Shown here one piece after another: positions 10,501 through 22,221 of a DNA stretch of 64,000 bases (within the stretch, counting starts at the first letter, position 1; every line of letters begins with the position of its first letter). The position numbers and the translations under genes are program-made. Source of the stretch: Liolophura sinensis. Taxonomy: Eukaryota; Mollusca; Polyplacophora; Chitonida; Chitonidae. The stretch is taken from positions 5,318,044 through 5,382,043 of the forward strand of contig NC_088301.1 of the NCBI RefSeq assembly GCF_032854445.1. The letters run 5' to 3'. The notes below the pieces were generated by a model. The model ran no database searches. It was not told where the DNA came from and saw nothing but the letters and a program-made list of their open reading frames with translations.

Positions 10501-13500
10501 CGTGATATATAATATAAGGATATAAACGACGTTAAACACAAAGTCAGGAAAAAAATACGGAGAATTTTTACTTATTCGCTAGGTACAACTGGTCGCTTAT
10601 TAATATCATATACTTGGTCATTTGGTCATTTTTACTGCAAGCATATTTAAATTTTATTTAACTTCATAACCCGGCTTAACCTTCAAGATCAGTATATAGC
10701 TACTAAATAAAAGATAGAGAAAAATTAAACTGGACACGACAACGACAAATTGGTGATTAGTGATAAAATGTATCTGTTCTTATATTACAACAGAAAAACC
10801 AACTAGTCTTTTATTGCCCGTTGACTACAAATGTCAAAATCCCGTTTTAAAATAATGATATGAACACTATATTCATGTCTTCCCGTTTTCTCATATTTTC
10901 ACCTACATTGCTTTCTTACCATGACTTATGGATTTTGTGTCTTCCTCTGTTCCCGTTGTACCGTCTCCGGTGTTCACACCTGAACGGCCGATGTTGGCAC
11001 CAGCCAATCGTTGTACGAGAGTCTGGAAAATCTTGTCCAACTGTTTGTCCAGATTTATCACACTCTGAGGTCCCTAGGAGGGACAAACGATAACAAGTAC
11101 ATGTAAATTATTGTGATTTAAATGCTTGCATGAGCTACAAATTTCTTTTATGTTTATATTATGGATAAAAAGATTTTTTTTTTTTGATTGGTGTATTACG
11201 CTGTACTCAAGAATATTTCACTTATACGAAGACGGCAAGCATTATGGTGGGTGGAATATGCATAGAATGTTCAGAATAAGTGACACTCTGTTTCATAATT
11301 GTGTCTTGTTCCTCTTATCCCGTGGCTGAGGACTGTATATTTATGGCGTTGAGTTCGGTGGCCTGGTTGGGGAGGAACAGTTGCGCAATTAAAGCGTACA
11401 TGGGGCACATATTTTCAAATATTATTAACAATTTATGCACCAGAGTCCATTTCTTTTAGCCATTGGCCTATATTTAGCTGTTTGTAAAATCAGCCATGCT
11501 CGCCACTAAAATGGATTTTAGTTAGTGACACGTTGCAACCTAAGCTGTACACATGGATGTTGGAAATTGATATTCTTGCACAGAAAATGAAGCTAGAATA
11601 CTTTTTACTAATTCAGGACACTAACTGGATAAGCTTGATTTTGAGAGCAGGAACGCATTGTCGCGATCGGGTGCCGTCATAATTATTCAAAATCCGGTGA
11701 CATGCTGGATAATGGGAGGAACTGAATATGTGTTGACAAAGGGCGACACTAGTTACTTAAAGAGATATGGAATTTCATCTAAACCCTGTATTTGACACTG
11801 GCATATTTGAGATTGTTTGCACGTTTTAGTATAATTTGACCTCCATCAATGCTTTTTATATTAGATGTTGTAGTAAATGATCTCACAGGAGTATGGTATT
11901 AGAGTTGGATGTTAGAAAATTGAAGAATTGGAAGACTCCTTCCAAATTTCACATTTTTCATACTTTCTTAATTCTTTGGTGGTTAGTCTGAACCATCGTT
12001 TTGGAAATTTGAGCTGTCAATATTCACCTGCGACGTACAATTTGGTTGTCGGCTAGTACACGAATGCCTGTTTCGACGCAAAGATTCTATGCATATTAAG
12101 TATTAGATTTGTATACGCTGCAATGGAATCGCAATGTTTGAATAGCTGAGTTATATCCCGTACCTTCCGCTACGAATTATAAAATGACAAGCCTTCTGAA
12201 TTGATCTTTTAAGAGTATTTTTTACTTTTGTAAGAATAGTATGGGAATGGAATGTGTTAGGCTCATTGTTCACCAGAATTCACTTAAACCCTGCTTCACA
12301 GATTATGACGTACTGAGTCCCCCCCACCACCCTCACAAACCTTGCGACCTTGATCTCCAAATTTTAGAGTACATACGTGTTTCATGTAATGCAGACATGT
12401 TTAGCACATGCATACATATTTAGCGCGTATTATTCACATGCTAACCATTTTTTTAACTTCCTACAATGCATATGTACTTTAACCGATGTCATGGATTTTT
12501 ACATTGCTTACGCCTGCTTATTTATTCATTTATTTGATTGGTGTTTTATGCTGTACTGAAGAATATTTCACCTATACGACGGCAGCAAGTATTATGGTGG
12601 GAGGAAACCGGGCACAGATAGGGGGAAACCCACAACCATCGGCAGGTTGTTAAAAAACCTCCCCACATACGGCCTATGCCTGATTAACTTCCCATGTCAG
12701 TCTTTTTAGTACTAAAGTAGGATGAAAAAGTTTACACAGAATCAATGAAATAATTCGGCCCTAGGAAGGAAACTTCTGCGACATAAAACTGGATGAAATA
12801 AGAAATGTTAACCGCTGGAACTTATATATGCACTTGGCAGGAAGCCAAAGTACTGTTGCTCAATTAATATTATGGGGACGGGCTATTCGCTTCATGGTTA
12901 CTTACTGGAGGCCCTTTCTGCCCCGGTGGTCCGGGCGGCCCATAAGGCCCCTGGATTCCGTCTCTTCCGTCCCGACCATCCCGACCATTCCGACCCGGAA
13001 GTCCACAACAATCAGCGGGAGCACCTATAACCAAGGAGAAAAAACTCGTATGTTGCCCACTTTTGAAATGTTACAAATTAACGGCAAAGCTATAAGAAAA
13101 TCTAAAACCTAATCATACCGTACGCTGTGTTGGTCCTTATCCAGTGTAGAGGTTAACAGCAACGTGTTTAAGAGTAAGTGGAGTTGTATATGAGTAACCA
13201 GTATTGCCAGACAAGGATTAATGCAAAATGTAGTTTGTTGTATTTAAGAACATGTTGTGAAGAGGAGAATAATTTGTATGGGTGTATTGTTAAACGGAAA
13301 CAGAGCTGTTTGACAGCATTAGAAAAACTCCCATGGTGCACTGAAGAGAAACGCTATCCGATCATTTATTCTTGGCAAATTTAGCGGTTAAGTATTTATC
13401 ATTGACATCAGAATTTAAATACTTCAGAAATATGATAATGTTAAACTCTCTTACCTGAAGCTGATCTTTCCACTGTACTCTCTTCTTGAGTGACATGTTT

Positions 13501-13908
13501 ACTTCTCCCGTCAGTTGATAGCCCCTGATATATAAACAGTAGATGAAGTATGTTTCTACCTCACCTGGTATGACTGAACAGGGAAATAAGACCTACACCC
13601 AGATTCAGACAATGTCACTGATTTGCAACTATTTTAGGTGAATTCTTATTCGGAATATTTGATTTGAAGATAAACTGTTCACAGCTTCTGTAGGTCATGG
13701 TGGAAGCAATTGTATGTGTCAATTGTCGATGAACGCAACTATGAATGACTTTTTCCACCACTCTATAAAAGCTTGATTTCGCCCCTGACTATTAATCAGG
13801 ATTGGTGTAATCCTTTTGCATGACTGGTGGACAAATCTCAGTGCGGTGATATCAAACACTCACCTGACCATTGAGAAAGGTACACACCAACAAGACAATG
13901 ATAATCAT
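7028..13908 (-). CDS. Gene 2: short-chain collagen C4-like protein, C-terminal frameshift
   Basis: All six exons are present: 13864-13908, 13455-13524, 12906-13024, 10920-11073, 10251-10316 and 7028-7522. Joined, they encode a signal peptide, a polar linker, Cys-Cys, eleven Gly-X-Y triplets, a coiled coil and the cysteine-rich terminal domain, as expected for a secreted, probably trimeric, extracellular-matrix collagen. Splice phases are 0, 1, 0, 1, 1. One extra C in the run at 7066-7068 shifts the last codons: translation stops at 7056 with VGRL instead of DGYEITCVVCTK, losing the two final cysteines. CGSLPC is also changed to CSSLPC. Either the copy is decaying or the base is an assembly error. 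Introns 3 and 5 are rich in SINEs and microsatellites. Confidence 0.75.
7722..8100 (+). repeat. 38-bp tandem repeat array (about 73-bp dimers) in intron 5
   Basis: Alternating 34- and 39-bp monomers of the type cagTTTATGTGTACAACCACCGG and TTTAATGTGTAGTACAATAA. About ten monomers are readable. The same array is at 19822-20180, with relatives at 31186-31480 and 51786-52083. Confidence 0.75.
8100..8282 (+). mobile_element. SINE-C-like body with retroelement 3' end
   Basis: It contains TTCGCTTGGCGCTCAG, AGGTCAGAACAAGGAAACAG and, at the end, CTTAAAAATTTTTAAGTACGACGTTA, directly followed by a tetranucleotide array. The body matches the segment downstream of the tRNA-like head at 38270-38403. Confidence 0.55.
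8283..8509 (+). repeat. TACA/TACC microsatellite
   Basis: Imperfect tetranucleotide array in intron 5 of gene 2. Long Thr-Tyr or Tyr-Val-Cys-Met frames across it are repeat artefacts. Confidence 0.9.
8510..8812 (+). mobile_element. 3' end of a non-LTR retrotransposon, plus orientation
   Basis: The first 131 bases encode the end of ORF2: GDFAPVRESF, then a hydrophobic pattern ending FLSTIGMAGKL and a stop at 8638-8640. The 3' UTR ends GAAAGCGACGTTAAAACTTT and a (CACT)n tail. It is about 90% like the complement of 20829-21070. Confidence 0.75.
8813..9214 (+). repeat. TACC/TACG/TACA microsatellite tract
   Basis: Mixed tetranucleotide repeats interrupted by a non-repetitive block with three ATTACATA-like motifs at 8955-8985. 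Confidence 0.85.
9215..9486 (+). mobile_element. SINE-A, full length with tRNA-like head
   Basis: The head carries GTGGCTCAG (box A-like) and GAGTTCAAGTC (box B-like), here with the B-box segment duplicated. The body is CTCCGGCCGTACGTGG ... GGTACGGCGTAAAACACC with an AAATAAATAAAG tail. It resembles molluscan tRNA-derived SINEs. The paralogous insertion is at 22222-22494. Confidence 0.82.
9488..9688 (+). repeat. TACA microsatellite and (AC)n tract
   Basis: Tetranucleotide array, then a dinucleotide (AC)n run at about 9641-9674. Confidence 0.85.
9689..9762 (+). mobile_element. SINE-A tRNA head fragment
   Basis: Only the head (GGCCTCCATGGCTCAGTTGG ... GCGCTAGCGCAG) remains. It breaks into unrelated intron sequence at about 9762. 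The same truncation is at 22710-22781. Confidence 0.65.
10251..10316 (-). CDS. Gene 2 exon 5, YTRWGR exon
   Basis: This 66-nt exon is flanked by phase-1 introns (TTTTCAG acceptor, CTCAG|GTAAAA donor). It encodes AVYTRWGRNICPDHSERLYS, the start of the conserved short-chain collagen C-terminal domain. Confidence 0.82.
10920..11073 (-). CDS. Gene 2 exon 4, coiled-coil exon
   Basis: A 154-nt open exon, phase 0 to phase 1, encoding GPQ, then a leucine-heptad helix, then a GANIGRSG-type polar tail. Confidence 0.8.
11172..11255 (-). mobile_element. SINE-A copy, deleted remnant
   Basis: Same site as 284-458 and 24208-24366, but a deletion removes everything beyond GGTGGGTGGA. Confidence 0.7.
11460..11720 (+). 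repeat. Family-D repeat in intron 3 of gene 2
   Basis: Paralogous to 780-1060, with only a few differences. Confidence 0.5.
12519..12673 (-). mobile_element. SINE-A copy, headless
   Basis: Paralogue of 2138-2292, in intron 3. Confidence 0.75.
12906..13024 (-). CDS. Gene 2 exon 3, collagen exon
   Basis: 119 nt, phase 1 to phase 0. It encodes APADCC followed by uninterrupted Gly-X-Y triplets (GLP, GRN, GRD repeats, GIQ, GPY, GPP, GPP, GQK, GPP). The GTAAGTAA donor is strong. Confidence 0.85.
13455..13524 (-). CDS. Gene 2 exon 2, polar linker
   Basis: 70 nt, phase 0 to phase 1, between TATCAG and CAG|GTAAGA. It encodes a Ser/Glu/Thr-rich segment starting GLSTDGRSK. It is the only open segment whose phases join exon 1 to exon 3. 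Confidence 0.75.
13864..13908 (-). CDS. Gene 2 exon 1, signal-peptide exon
   Basis: The ATG at 13908-13906 begins MIIIVLLVCTFLNGQ; the donor is CAG|GTGAGTG. Confidence 0.78.
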
Positions 13909-14000
13909 CTTGCACACACTTGTAAAGCTGCAGTGTATTGGCTGTATCTACAGAACGGTAGCAAGTTTTAGTCTGACTGGACTTTGGTGAAATCAACAGT

Positions 14001-14010
14001 GTGTATAAGC
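14001..14010 (-). promoter_or_regulatory. Candidate TATA-like element, gene 2
   Basis: GCTTATACAC lies about 93 bp upstream of the ATG, as in gene 1. Confidence 0.35.
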
Positions 14011-16817
14011 CAGACTGACACCAGATATCCACAAAACCAGTCCCCATGGGCGGCCTGTTCATATATCTCACTTGCAAGTCAGAAGTTGTTGATGTAAACT
14101 CATCTCATAATACTGAACATTTGTATATCTAATCGTTTGGTTGTTTATACCAAAAAATACTTCTTTCATAGTAAATTAACCTATCTTATATGGGATGTGA
14201 GACCCTTTCCACATTTACATTTGGCTATCGTGGGAATGTTCCTGATGTTGCTTGGGTTTTCTGTAACTCACTTTAAATATACATGTAGTCACACAGTTAA
14301 CAGAAAGAATTTCATGCCATCCGTCAGTGGATGCTGGCACCAGAGTGTTTATCCAGGTGCAATTCATATAGGGTTCTGAGGTGAACAATATCCTGGAATA
14401 TTGGACTTCCGAAAACGGAAAAAAGAGCTTGTAGATAATATTTAAACATTTACATTTAAATATTTAAACATTCTGGCAGCTACATGAAATATAAACCTAT
14501 ACTATTTGCTCAAGGCGAAATGATATTTATATGAGAATCTGAACTTCCAATGTCTATTGAAAGGGCCATGCTAGACTTAACTACCTGAGGACATTCGTAG
14601 ATTTTGTGGTATTCTGAGCGGCTAGCCTCTCACCATTGCGTACTCAACCCAAGTCATGCTGGCCTCCTCTCCACTTGCATAGGTGGGAAGCTTTTACTGC
14701 AACCTGCAGATTGTCGTAGCTTTTTTCCATGCTTTGTCTCATTTTACTCACCATTGTTCTGGTGGCCGTCATAGAAGTGAAACATCCTCCGTACGGAGTA
14801 AAAAAACCTATCAAATGAATATTTAAATGATCAGAATGATGATGGATTAATATGGATTATCCACCACTGTTCGCTATTAGCGGCAGAATTTATAAGCAGT
14901 ATTTACTTTAACAGTATTATGTGTTATTACGTGTTTTATTTTATTACTTTTCTGATGTTTGACTGATTGGTGTTTACCGCAAGAACTTTTTAACCTATAT
15001 GATAGCAATCAGGTTTATAGATAGAATCGTTCATATTGTATGAGAGTTCGTCTGACAATTACAGTTTATGGTTAAACGAGATCGATCCTGTACTTCTTCT
15101 TGACATATGAGGATATTATATATCAAGGATATTTTATCTGATCATAACTGAATGAGAATGTGCCAGAATGTAGAACAACTTTTCTTTAAATATAACCTAC
15201 AGGAATAGTGTTAAGACATTCATATTTTACAGATCCGAATTTTGACTGAAAATCCTGTCATATCAAAATACTCTAACATGATAGGTGTGCTCTACATGGG
15301 CTTACATCTGGATGTGAGTATAGGGCCTACCGAGAGTTAAGGAAGAGTCGAGGAGAACGATTGTGTCAGTGTAACATGACTCAGTAAGGTAACGCGTTCT
15401 GTTTGTCTTATTTGTGTAACTTCGGGTAAGTAAAACGCAAAATGCATCCTGGTAATCATTACATGTATACATATAGTTTAAAGTTACATCTCGGGGATGA
15501 GTGAAGCGGATATGTTCATGGTTACCATATTTTACACCTGGTTTAGTTTTGGTAGGATTATAAACAACAATGAGAAAGTGTTTTGCAGAGATCCATTGCT
15601 AAGGTCTATTTTATATATTCATTTGTCTGTAAAATCAGTCATACTCGCTGCCAAAATTGCCTTTATTAAGCGACATGTAACAATACATGCTCTTCATATT
15701 ATTGCAAAGGAAATGGAGTTAAAATAATTTATTTAATTTATAATGTTAAACTCCACAAGCTCAGTTTTGGCACCAAGAACTTGTTGCCTCAGGTGACGTC
15801 ATCATTATTCAAAAGCATGTTACATGCTGGGCAATGCTGGAGAGTATTTTGTTTTACAATGGCTGCACCAATAAGCGGTTTGAATAAACTCTGTGCAGTG
15901 GGACAACCAACGCTAGTGTCTCTACGAACTGATTACATCGCTTTAATTTCCTAACATCCATCACTAAATCTATACTGCCGTGAGATCATATACTACAAGA
16001 GATAAAATAAATTTGATTTTGTATTGTTATATTACACTAAAACGTGTCAACAATTTCAAAGATATCAGTGTCAGTAAGAGGGTTTACAGTTATGTTGATA
16101 GCAGGTACCTGATGTCGCCCTCCGTCAAACATGTTGAACTCCGCCCAGTATCCAGCATGCCAGTGATTTTTGAATAATTCTGATGTCACCGCGGACAATG
16201 GGTACTTGCCATGGAAACCGAGCTGATGGGCTTAAACATTACGTATTAGAAAAAGTGCAAGAATATGAACTTCCAACATATTTACGTGTAGAGTTTCTTT
16301 TGTTACGTGTCACTGACCAGCGCCAATTTGATAGCCAGTATGACTGATTTTACAGATAACTAAATATAGACAACTCGCTCATAGAAATAGAAAGATCCAT
16401 AATGGATTCTCTCCCTGGTTGCGATGTTGGGATATGGAGCAAACACAAGGAAGAAATGTTCATTGGCAGTTCTTCCAATCTGATTGTGCCTAATCCAGTA
16501 GCACACACGATGTCATATGACATAAGTAATCCTCCTTGTTTCATGTATGTCCTCTAACGTCAACCTGCTTTGGTTATGCTGTCTGTCACCATTCCTGACC
16601 AAGTAAATGTCCACCAACCGGAAGAAGAAAGCTGGATTCGAACATTTGGATGCGATTAGTATTTCTTAACGAGTTTTTGAGTGTTGTAAAATCACCAGTC
16701 GTACCCGTCGACCAGAAGAAGATTCTCTGTGTTGCTGGTGATTCACATGTGACCAAGTAAGAAGATAAGCAGATTCATGGGTATGGAAGTTGAGTAGATT
16801 ATTGCTACCCTCCTATT

Positions 16818-17131
16818 CACCATATCGGGAGTGGTAGATCAATCCTGTGTCGAGTCACACCTAATACCTTTAAAGTTGTAACTTCCTCGCTTGGAATTCA
16901 GCATGAAGGAGATAGTGCAACAACTAGTTGACCTGTATCAGTATAATGGCTGGGGCAGGGCACCTTACTTGCCTTCGGTAAGGCGTCTCAGTGAAGCTGC
17001 ACTAGATAAAAGAGCGATGGAAATCCGACTTGCAACAAGGAGGCACATTACATGCGTTCTAACAATTCTTTCGTCGTCATTTGACTGAAATATTGTTAAG
17101 TACGACGTTAAACCAAAAGCACCCACCCACC
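16818..17131 (+). mobile_element. SINE-B copy, head-truncated
   Basis: Paralogue of 6390-6705 with the same 3' end and CACC tail. Confidence 0.75.
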
Positions 17132-17371
17132 CAGCCTATTCAAAATAGTCACAAACATCAGGTAACTTTGTATTGTCAGCAGAAGCATTCACAAATAAAC
17201 CGAAGACCGTCAAAAGGATAACAAAAGTCGATTAGCTTATAATGTGAAAACAAGGTGTATAAACGTTTATTTATTTTCACCAGAGCAATTAGGTAGAAGT
17301 ATTATTCGAATTTTTCTTCTGGTCTTTTATTGTACTCATGCTTCTTCCCTACAACATCTCACTATAATGCA

Positions 17372-17377
17372 TTTAAT
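17372..17377 (-). promoter_or_regulatory. Polyadenylation signal ATTAAA, gene 3
   Basis: Conserved hexamer about 80 nt past the stop codon. Confidence 0.5.
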
Positions 17378-17454
17378 CGCATCAGTGTGAAAGCAAAATA
17401 TTCTATAATTCAGAGACAGTGCCAGCAATTGTATTACCAAATCAACTGAAAAGA

Positions 17455-17947
17455 TTATTTTGTGCAAACGACACAGGTAATCTCATAACCGTCCACATAT
17501 GGTGGACAAGGTAGTGAGCCACACGCCGCCTCCACCACGTATAGGAGATATCCTTCTAGGTCAGCAGCGGTGGCGGGATGAGTATCTGGATCCTGGTCCA
17601 CGCACACGTACTCAGACTTGTGGAACGTGTGGGGTTGGGACACAAGAAATCCCAGGTACTCCACGGTCCATCCCGATGGACACTCGAGTCGGGCTGGGAT
17701 CATCAGGTGACTCAACCTTCCCGGAGTATAGCACACAGCACATTGAGCCTCTCTGTTATGTGGGACGACACCCCCGAGTTTGTTGTGCGGAAGACATCAT
17801 TGCCATAATTTAACTGAAACTCAGTTCCATACAGATACGATTTGGATTGATGTCCAGGGTAGGTTTTGTTGAACTGGGGATCCAGTGGGAGACACAACTG
17901 GTTAGGTCCGCTTCCTTTATGCTTGTAGTGAGAGCCAGCCATTATAC
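17455..17947 (-). pseudogene. Gene 3 exon 6, frameshifted C4-type domain
   Basis: The two overlapping frames together contain every family motif (GSGPNQLCLP, MIPARLECPSGW, SEYVCVDQDPD, CGSLPCPPY, CVVCTK). The break is the one-base-short C run at 17771-17775. Confidence 0.82.
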
Positions 17948-18261
17948 CTAAAGATAAAGCACATTTGCAAATAATAAAAAAGACACAGCTATTTCCTGCA
18001 GTACTGAGCCCACAAAGGATGTGCATTAAAGATATGTTCATAAGAATATCCAGTGGTGGCACACAGATAAAAGCATGACGCCTCATCACTTGGTGTGTGA
18101 GGTACTACAAGGAGCTCAGTAGTACCACTGCTAAACTATTTCACAAAAAAGCCGTTATTGTATAGTACTAGTGTTCTGGTACACTTCAGGACATAATGAC
18201 TCCTCGTTGTGGTATAATTTGAAAATTGTTAAGTTCGACGTTAAACAATAGACAAGCCTAC

Positions 18262-18437
18262 AAATCTATAAACGTAGATACATACGTACATGCATACATG
18301 CGTACTTACCTACATACGTATATACCTACGTACATACATACATTCATACCAATTCACCCACATACCTACGTACAAATATACGTACATAAGTATATACCTA
18401 TATACATACATATATACACTCATACATACATACATTC

Positions 18438-18468
<31 letters not shown>

Positions 18469-18493
18469 CATACATACATACATACATACATAC

Positions 18494-18524
<31 letters not shown>

Positions 18525-19275
18525 CGTACATACATACATACATACATACATACATACATACATACATACATACATACATACATACATACATACATACATA
18601 CATACATACATACATACATACATACATGCGTACATACATAGGTATATACACACATACATACATACATACTTACATATATACATACATACAAATGTACACG
18701 CATACATACATACGTACATACGAACACGCATACGTAGATAAATACATACGTACATACCTACAAACATACATACGTACATACCTGCCTATAGACATACACA
18801 CATATCTATACACCTATATACATACGTACAAATATACGTACATAAGTATATACCTATATACATACATACGTACATACGAGCATACATTCATGCGTATATA
18901 TCTACACACCTACATACCTACCTACCTACATACATACGTGGATACCCGTATACCTAGCTACATATATACGTACATACGTAAATACATAAATACCTACATA
19001 AATACATATGTACATAGATATGTACATATCTAAATACATACAAACGTAATGACACACGTTGTACCTCCATACGTACATAGATACATATATACATACCCTT
19101 ATACCTACATACGTACATACCCACACACCTACATACGTACAAACATACATATGTACTTACCTACATTTATACGTAAGTACCAACATACCTGGATACAGAC
19201 ATACATATATACCTACATATCTACACACCTACATGCCTACCTACCTACCTACCTACATACATAAATACATATGAG
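18262..19275 (+). repeat. 1-kb TACA microsatellite block in intron 5 of gene 3
   Basis: Includes a nearly pure (CATA)n stretch at 18421-18625. It starts directly after a retroelement 3' end (AAAATTGTTAAGTTCGACGTTAAAC at 18220-18248). The paralogous blocks in genes 4 and 5 are shorter, mainly in the pure stretch. Confidence 0.92.
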
Positions 19276-19279
19276 CTTA

Positions 19280-19560
19280 TGAGTTTATTACAGGACAGCA
19301 GGGGATGTACACTACCATCAGTCTATTGTACTTCAGTGGCTTATGTGCACAACCGTTGGTTATTACACCTTGTTAGTTTATGTGTACGTTTATTCGTCTT
19401 TTTCATTTCAGCAACCTGCTGCTGTCTCGCTTGTCGCTCAGTTCTGAGAAGTTAGAGCAAGGGGAGATGACTGGTTAGCTTTGTTTCAATATAATGTGAC
19501 TGGCAAGGGTGGGTTGTCATGTTTGGTGTCTTCGGCGTGATAGAAACTGAGGAGGGCAAA
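19280..19560 (+). mobile_element. 38-bp repeat monomers joined to SINE-C-like body
   Basis: Three monomers (ACCATCAGTCTATTG, TGCACAACCGTTGG, TTTATGTGTACG) run into TGCTGTCTCGCTTGTCGCTCAG ... GTGACTGGCAAGGGTGGGTTG. Paralogues are at 41815-42095 and 62262-62535. Confidence 0.5.
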
Positions 19561-19821
19561 GATTTGTTTTGAAAAACAAATTGATGACAAAAGACGGACC
19601 TAAGCCTAAGGTCGTCGTATGTTTGTTTGGAGACACAGCCACTGTTTTGTGTGCACGTGTTATATGGTGACGTAAGCGCTTGGACAAACGCATTTGTTTG
19701 TGTACTTGTTATACCTTAAAGAGAGAACGACCACACTTGTGTGTGGTGAAGTCAACAGGAGAAGAAATAACAATCTAAAAGAGATTTGAAATTTTAACTT
19801 CAGTCTATGATCGCTTTGCAA

Positions 19822-20361
19822 AGCCGTTTATGTGTAGTACTAGTGTTCTGTTACACTGCAGCAGTTTATGTGTACAACCACCGGTGTGCTTACCACACCT
19901 AATGTGTAGTACCACAATTCTATCAATTTCCACAGTTCTGCTGCTACCGGTGTACTTAACCCCATTTAATGTGTAGTACAATAATTCTATTACACTTCAT
20001 CAGTTTATGTGTACGACCACCGGTGTACTTAACCCCACTTAATGTGTAGTACAACAATTCTATTGCACTTCAGATGTTCATTTGTACATTCTCCGGTGTA
20101 CTTAACCCCATTTAATGTGTGGTACAATAATATTGTACTTCAGCAGTTCGTATGTATTACCAGTAGTCTATAACATCTAAGCAGGTAAAAATCATACTTC
20201 TTACTGATTCGCTTGGCGCTCAGCACTGAAAGGTCAGAACAAGGAAACAGGACACGTTGGCCCGGTGTCAAAAGAAGACACACTATCTGTACAATGACAT
20301 AATGACTTCTCGCCGTGGTATGACTTAAAAATTTTTAAGTACAACGTTATACACTGGGCAA
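19822..20361 (+). repeat. 38-bp tandem array plus SINE-C-like 3' body
   Basis: Counterpart of 7722-8282 of gene 2. It begins immediately after the intron junction at 19819-19821. Confidence 0.72.
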
Positions 20362-20828
20362 ACCTACATACCTACATACGTACATATATACGTACAGGTA
20401 TACATGCGTACATTCCTACATACCTACATACCTACATACATACGTACATACGTACATACGTACCAACGTACATACGTACCAACATACATACCAACATACA
20501 TACCTACATACATACCTACATTTATACCTACCTACCTACCTACCTACCAACCTACCCACCCACCCACCCACCTACCTACCTACCTACCTACCTACCTCCC
20601 TACCTCCCTACCTACCTACCTCCCTACCTACCTACCTACCTTCTTACCTACCTACCTACATACATACCTACCTACCTACATGCATGCATACATGCATACA
20701 TACATACATACATACATACATACATACATACATACATACATACATACATACATACATACATACGTACGTACGTACATACATACATACATAGATACATGCA
20801 TACATACATGCATACATACATACGTAGA
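20362..20828 (+). repeat. TACA/TACC microsatellite
   Basis: Ordered blocks of TACATACC, TACC/CACC, TCCC-rich and pure TACA repeats, ending at the LINE tail. Confidence 0.9.
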
Positions 20829-21910
20829 ATGAGTGAGTGAGTGAAAGTTTTAACGTCGCTTTCAACAATATTTCAGTTTTATCGCGACAATAAAACGTCA
20901 AATAGTCGATCTAATACGGATAATTCATTTACTATTCAGTCAAAAAGGACACCAGAAGTCACATAACAAACACAGACGGTAGTTTAAAATTACAGCTTTC
21001 CTGCCATGCCAATGGCAGAGAGAAAGTCAAAAATAGTATCACTTTCTACAGAATTGAAAAGTTCTGAAAGAGAGCTCACGTGATATCTCGTACAGGAGCA
21101 AAGTCGCCACAGTCAAGCAATATGTGCTTGACTGTGAACCGTTGATCACAAGCAAAGCAATGAGGAGCATCTTCTCCTTTTAACAAATACCCATGCGTAG
21201 CACGTGTGTGACCGATACGACACCTCCTCAAAATGCAAGAGCGGAGACGATGCCGTGAAAGGGAAGGCGCTGGACCAACAAACTGACGAATATCATGCAG
21301 TTTGTTGGTTGTCTGGCCACCCCATTGAGCCTGAAACAAGTGCTTGATATAGGAGCAAATAAGTGAACGCAAGTCCGAATATGGAACGTCAGTTTGGGTA
21401 GTAACGGAATGCAAAGCCGCCTTCGCGGCTTCATCTGCAGCAGTATTCCCAGGGATACCCATATGCCCGGGCATCCAACAAAAGACAATGATAAAATCTT
21501 CATTAAGTCGTTTAAACATCTCCCTGAAAGACAGAATGTCTGGATGTACAGGCGAACTAGCCCGAATTGCCTGGAGGCAGGAAAGGGAGTCAGAGCAGAT
21601 GAGAAATCTGCTACCTCCTAGCTCTGGGATGGACCGAAGTGCGCACAAAATTGCCTTGGCTTCCGCAGTAAATACAGAACAGGAATTTGGAAACCGAGTT
21701 GAAACGGTTCTGGGCCCAAGGACAGCGGCAGAAGCCACGCCATCATCATTCTTGGAACCGTCAGTGAATATGCGGTGATAAAATGGATACTTTGAACACA
21801 TATTACTAAACTCCTGCTGGTATACTAAAGGGTTGGTGAAACTTTCCTTGAGGGAGGAGAGCGAGGTATCAACCTGAGGCTCAGGACATAACCACGGTGG
21901 ATCTTCCTGG
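20829..21910 (-). mobile_element. 5'-truncated non-LTR retrotransposon with RNase H domain
   Basis: Reading on the minus strand, a frame of about 275 codons (21908 to 21076) holds an RNase HI domain: FTDGSK (first Asp), AEAKAI (Glu), CSDSLS (second Asp) and NTAADEAAK (last Asp). A zinc-knuckle-like C..C....VKH.L..C motif follows, typical of the ORF2 end of RNase-H-bearing LINE clades (I/Nimb-like; clade not certain). Reverse transcriptase and endonuclease are absent. An internal deletion near 21078-21085, compared with 8535-8550, puts the stop early. The 3' UTR ends GCGACGTTAAAACTTTCAC with a (TCAC)n tail. It interrupts the microsatellite on both sides. Confidence 0.82.
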
Positions 21911-22221
21911 ATGCATACATACGTAAATACATTCATACATACATACATACATACATACATACGTACGTACGTACGTGCAAGCGTGCGTAATTTAAAATTA
22001 CATAATTACATAATTACATGTCTACATACGTACAAACGTACAAACATACATATGCACAGACATAGATTAATACATCCATATATATCTACATACATACTAA
22101 CGTACAAATATACCTACAAAAATACATACGTATATACCTATCTACATACATACATACATACCTATACACCTACATACCTACCTACATATATACGTACATA
22201 AGTAAATACATGTATACAAAC
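21911..22221 (+). repeat. TACA microsatellite tract
   Basis: Counterpart of 8881-9214, with the same ATTACATA-type block at 21990-22020. Confidence 0.85.

Larger units (their letters stand above)
13909..17371. other. Intergenic spacer upstream of gene 2
   Basis: No gene is supported. It is a close copy of 3528-6944, including an old SINE-A (14614-14822), the family-D inverted pair (15600-15840 plus, 16120-16375 minus) and SINE-B (16818-17131). Confidence 0.7.

Noticed and set aside
18226-19033. Long open frames of Thr-Tyr-Ile-His or Tyr-Val-Cys-Met repeats (up to 247 codons)
   Set aside because: They are translations of the TACA microsatellite in several frames and both strands; a 4-base repeat without stops stays open by itself.
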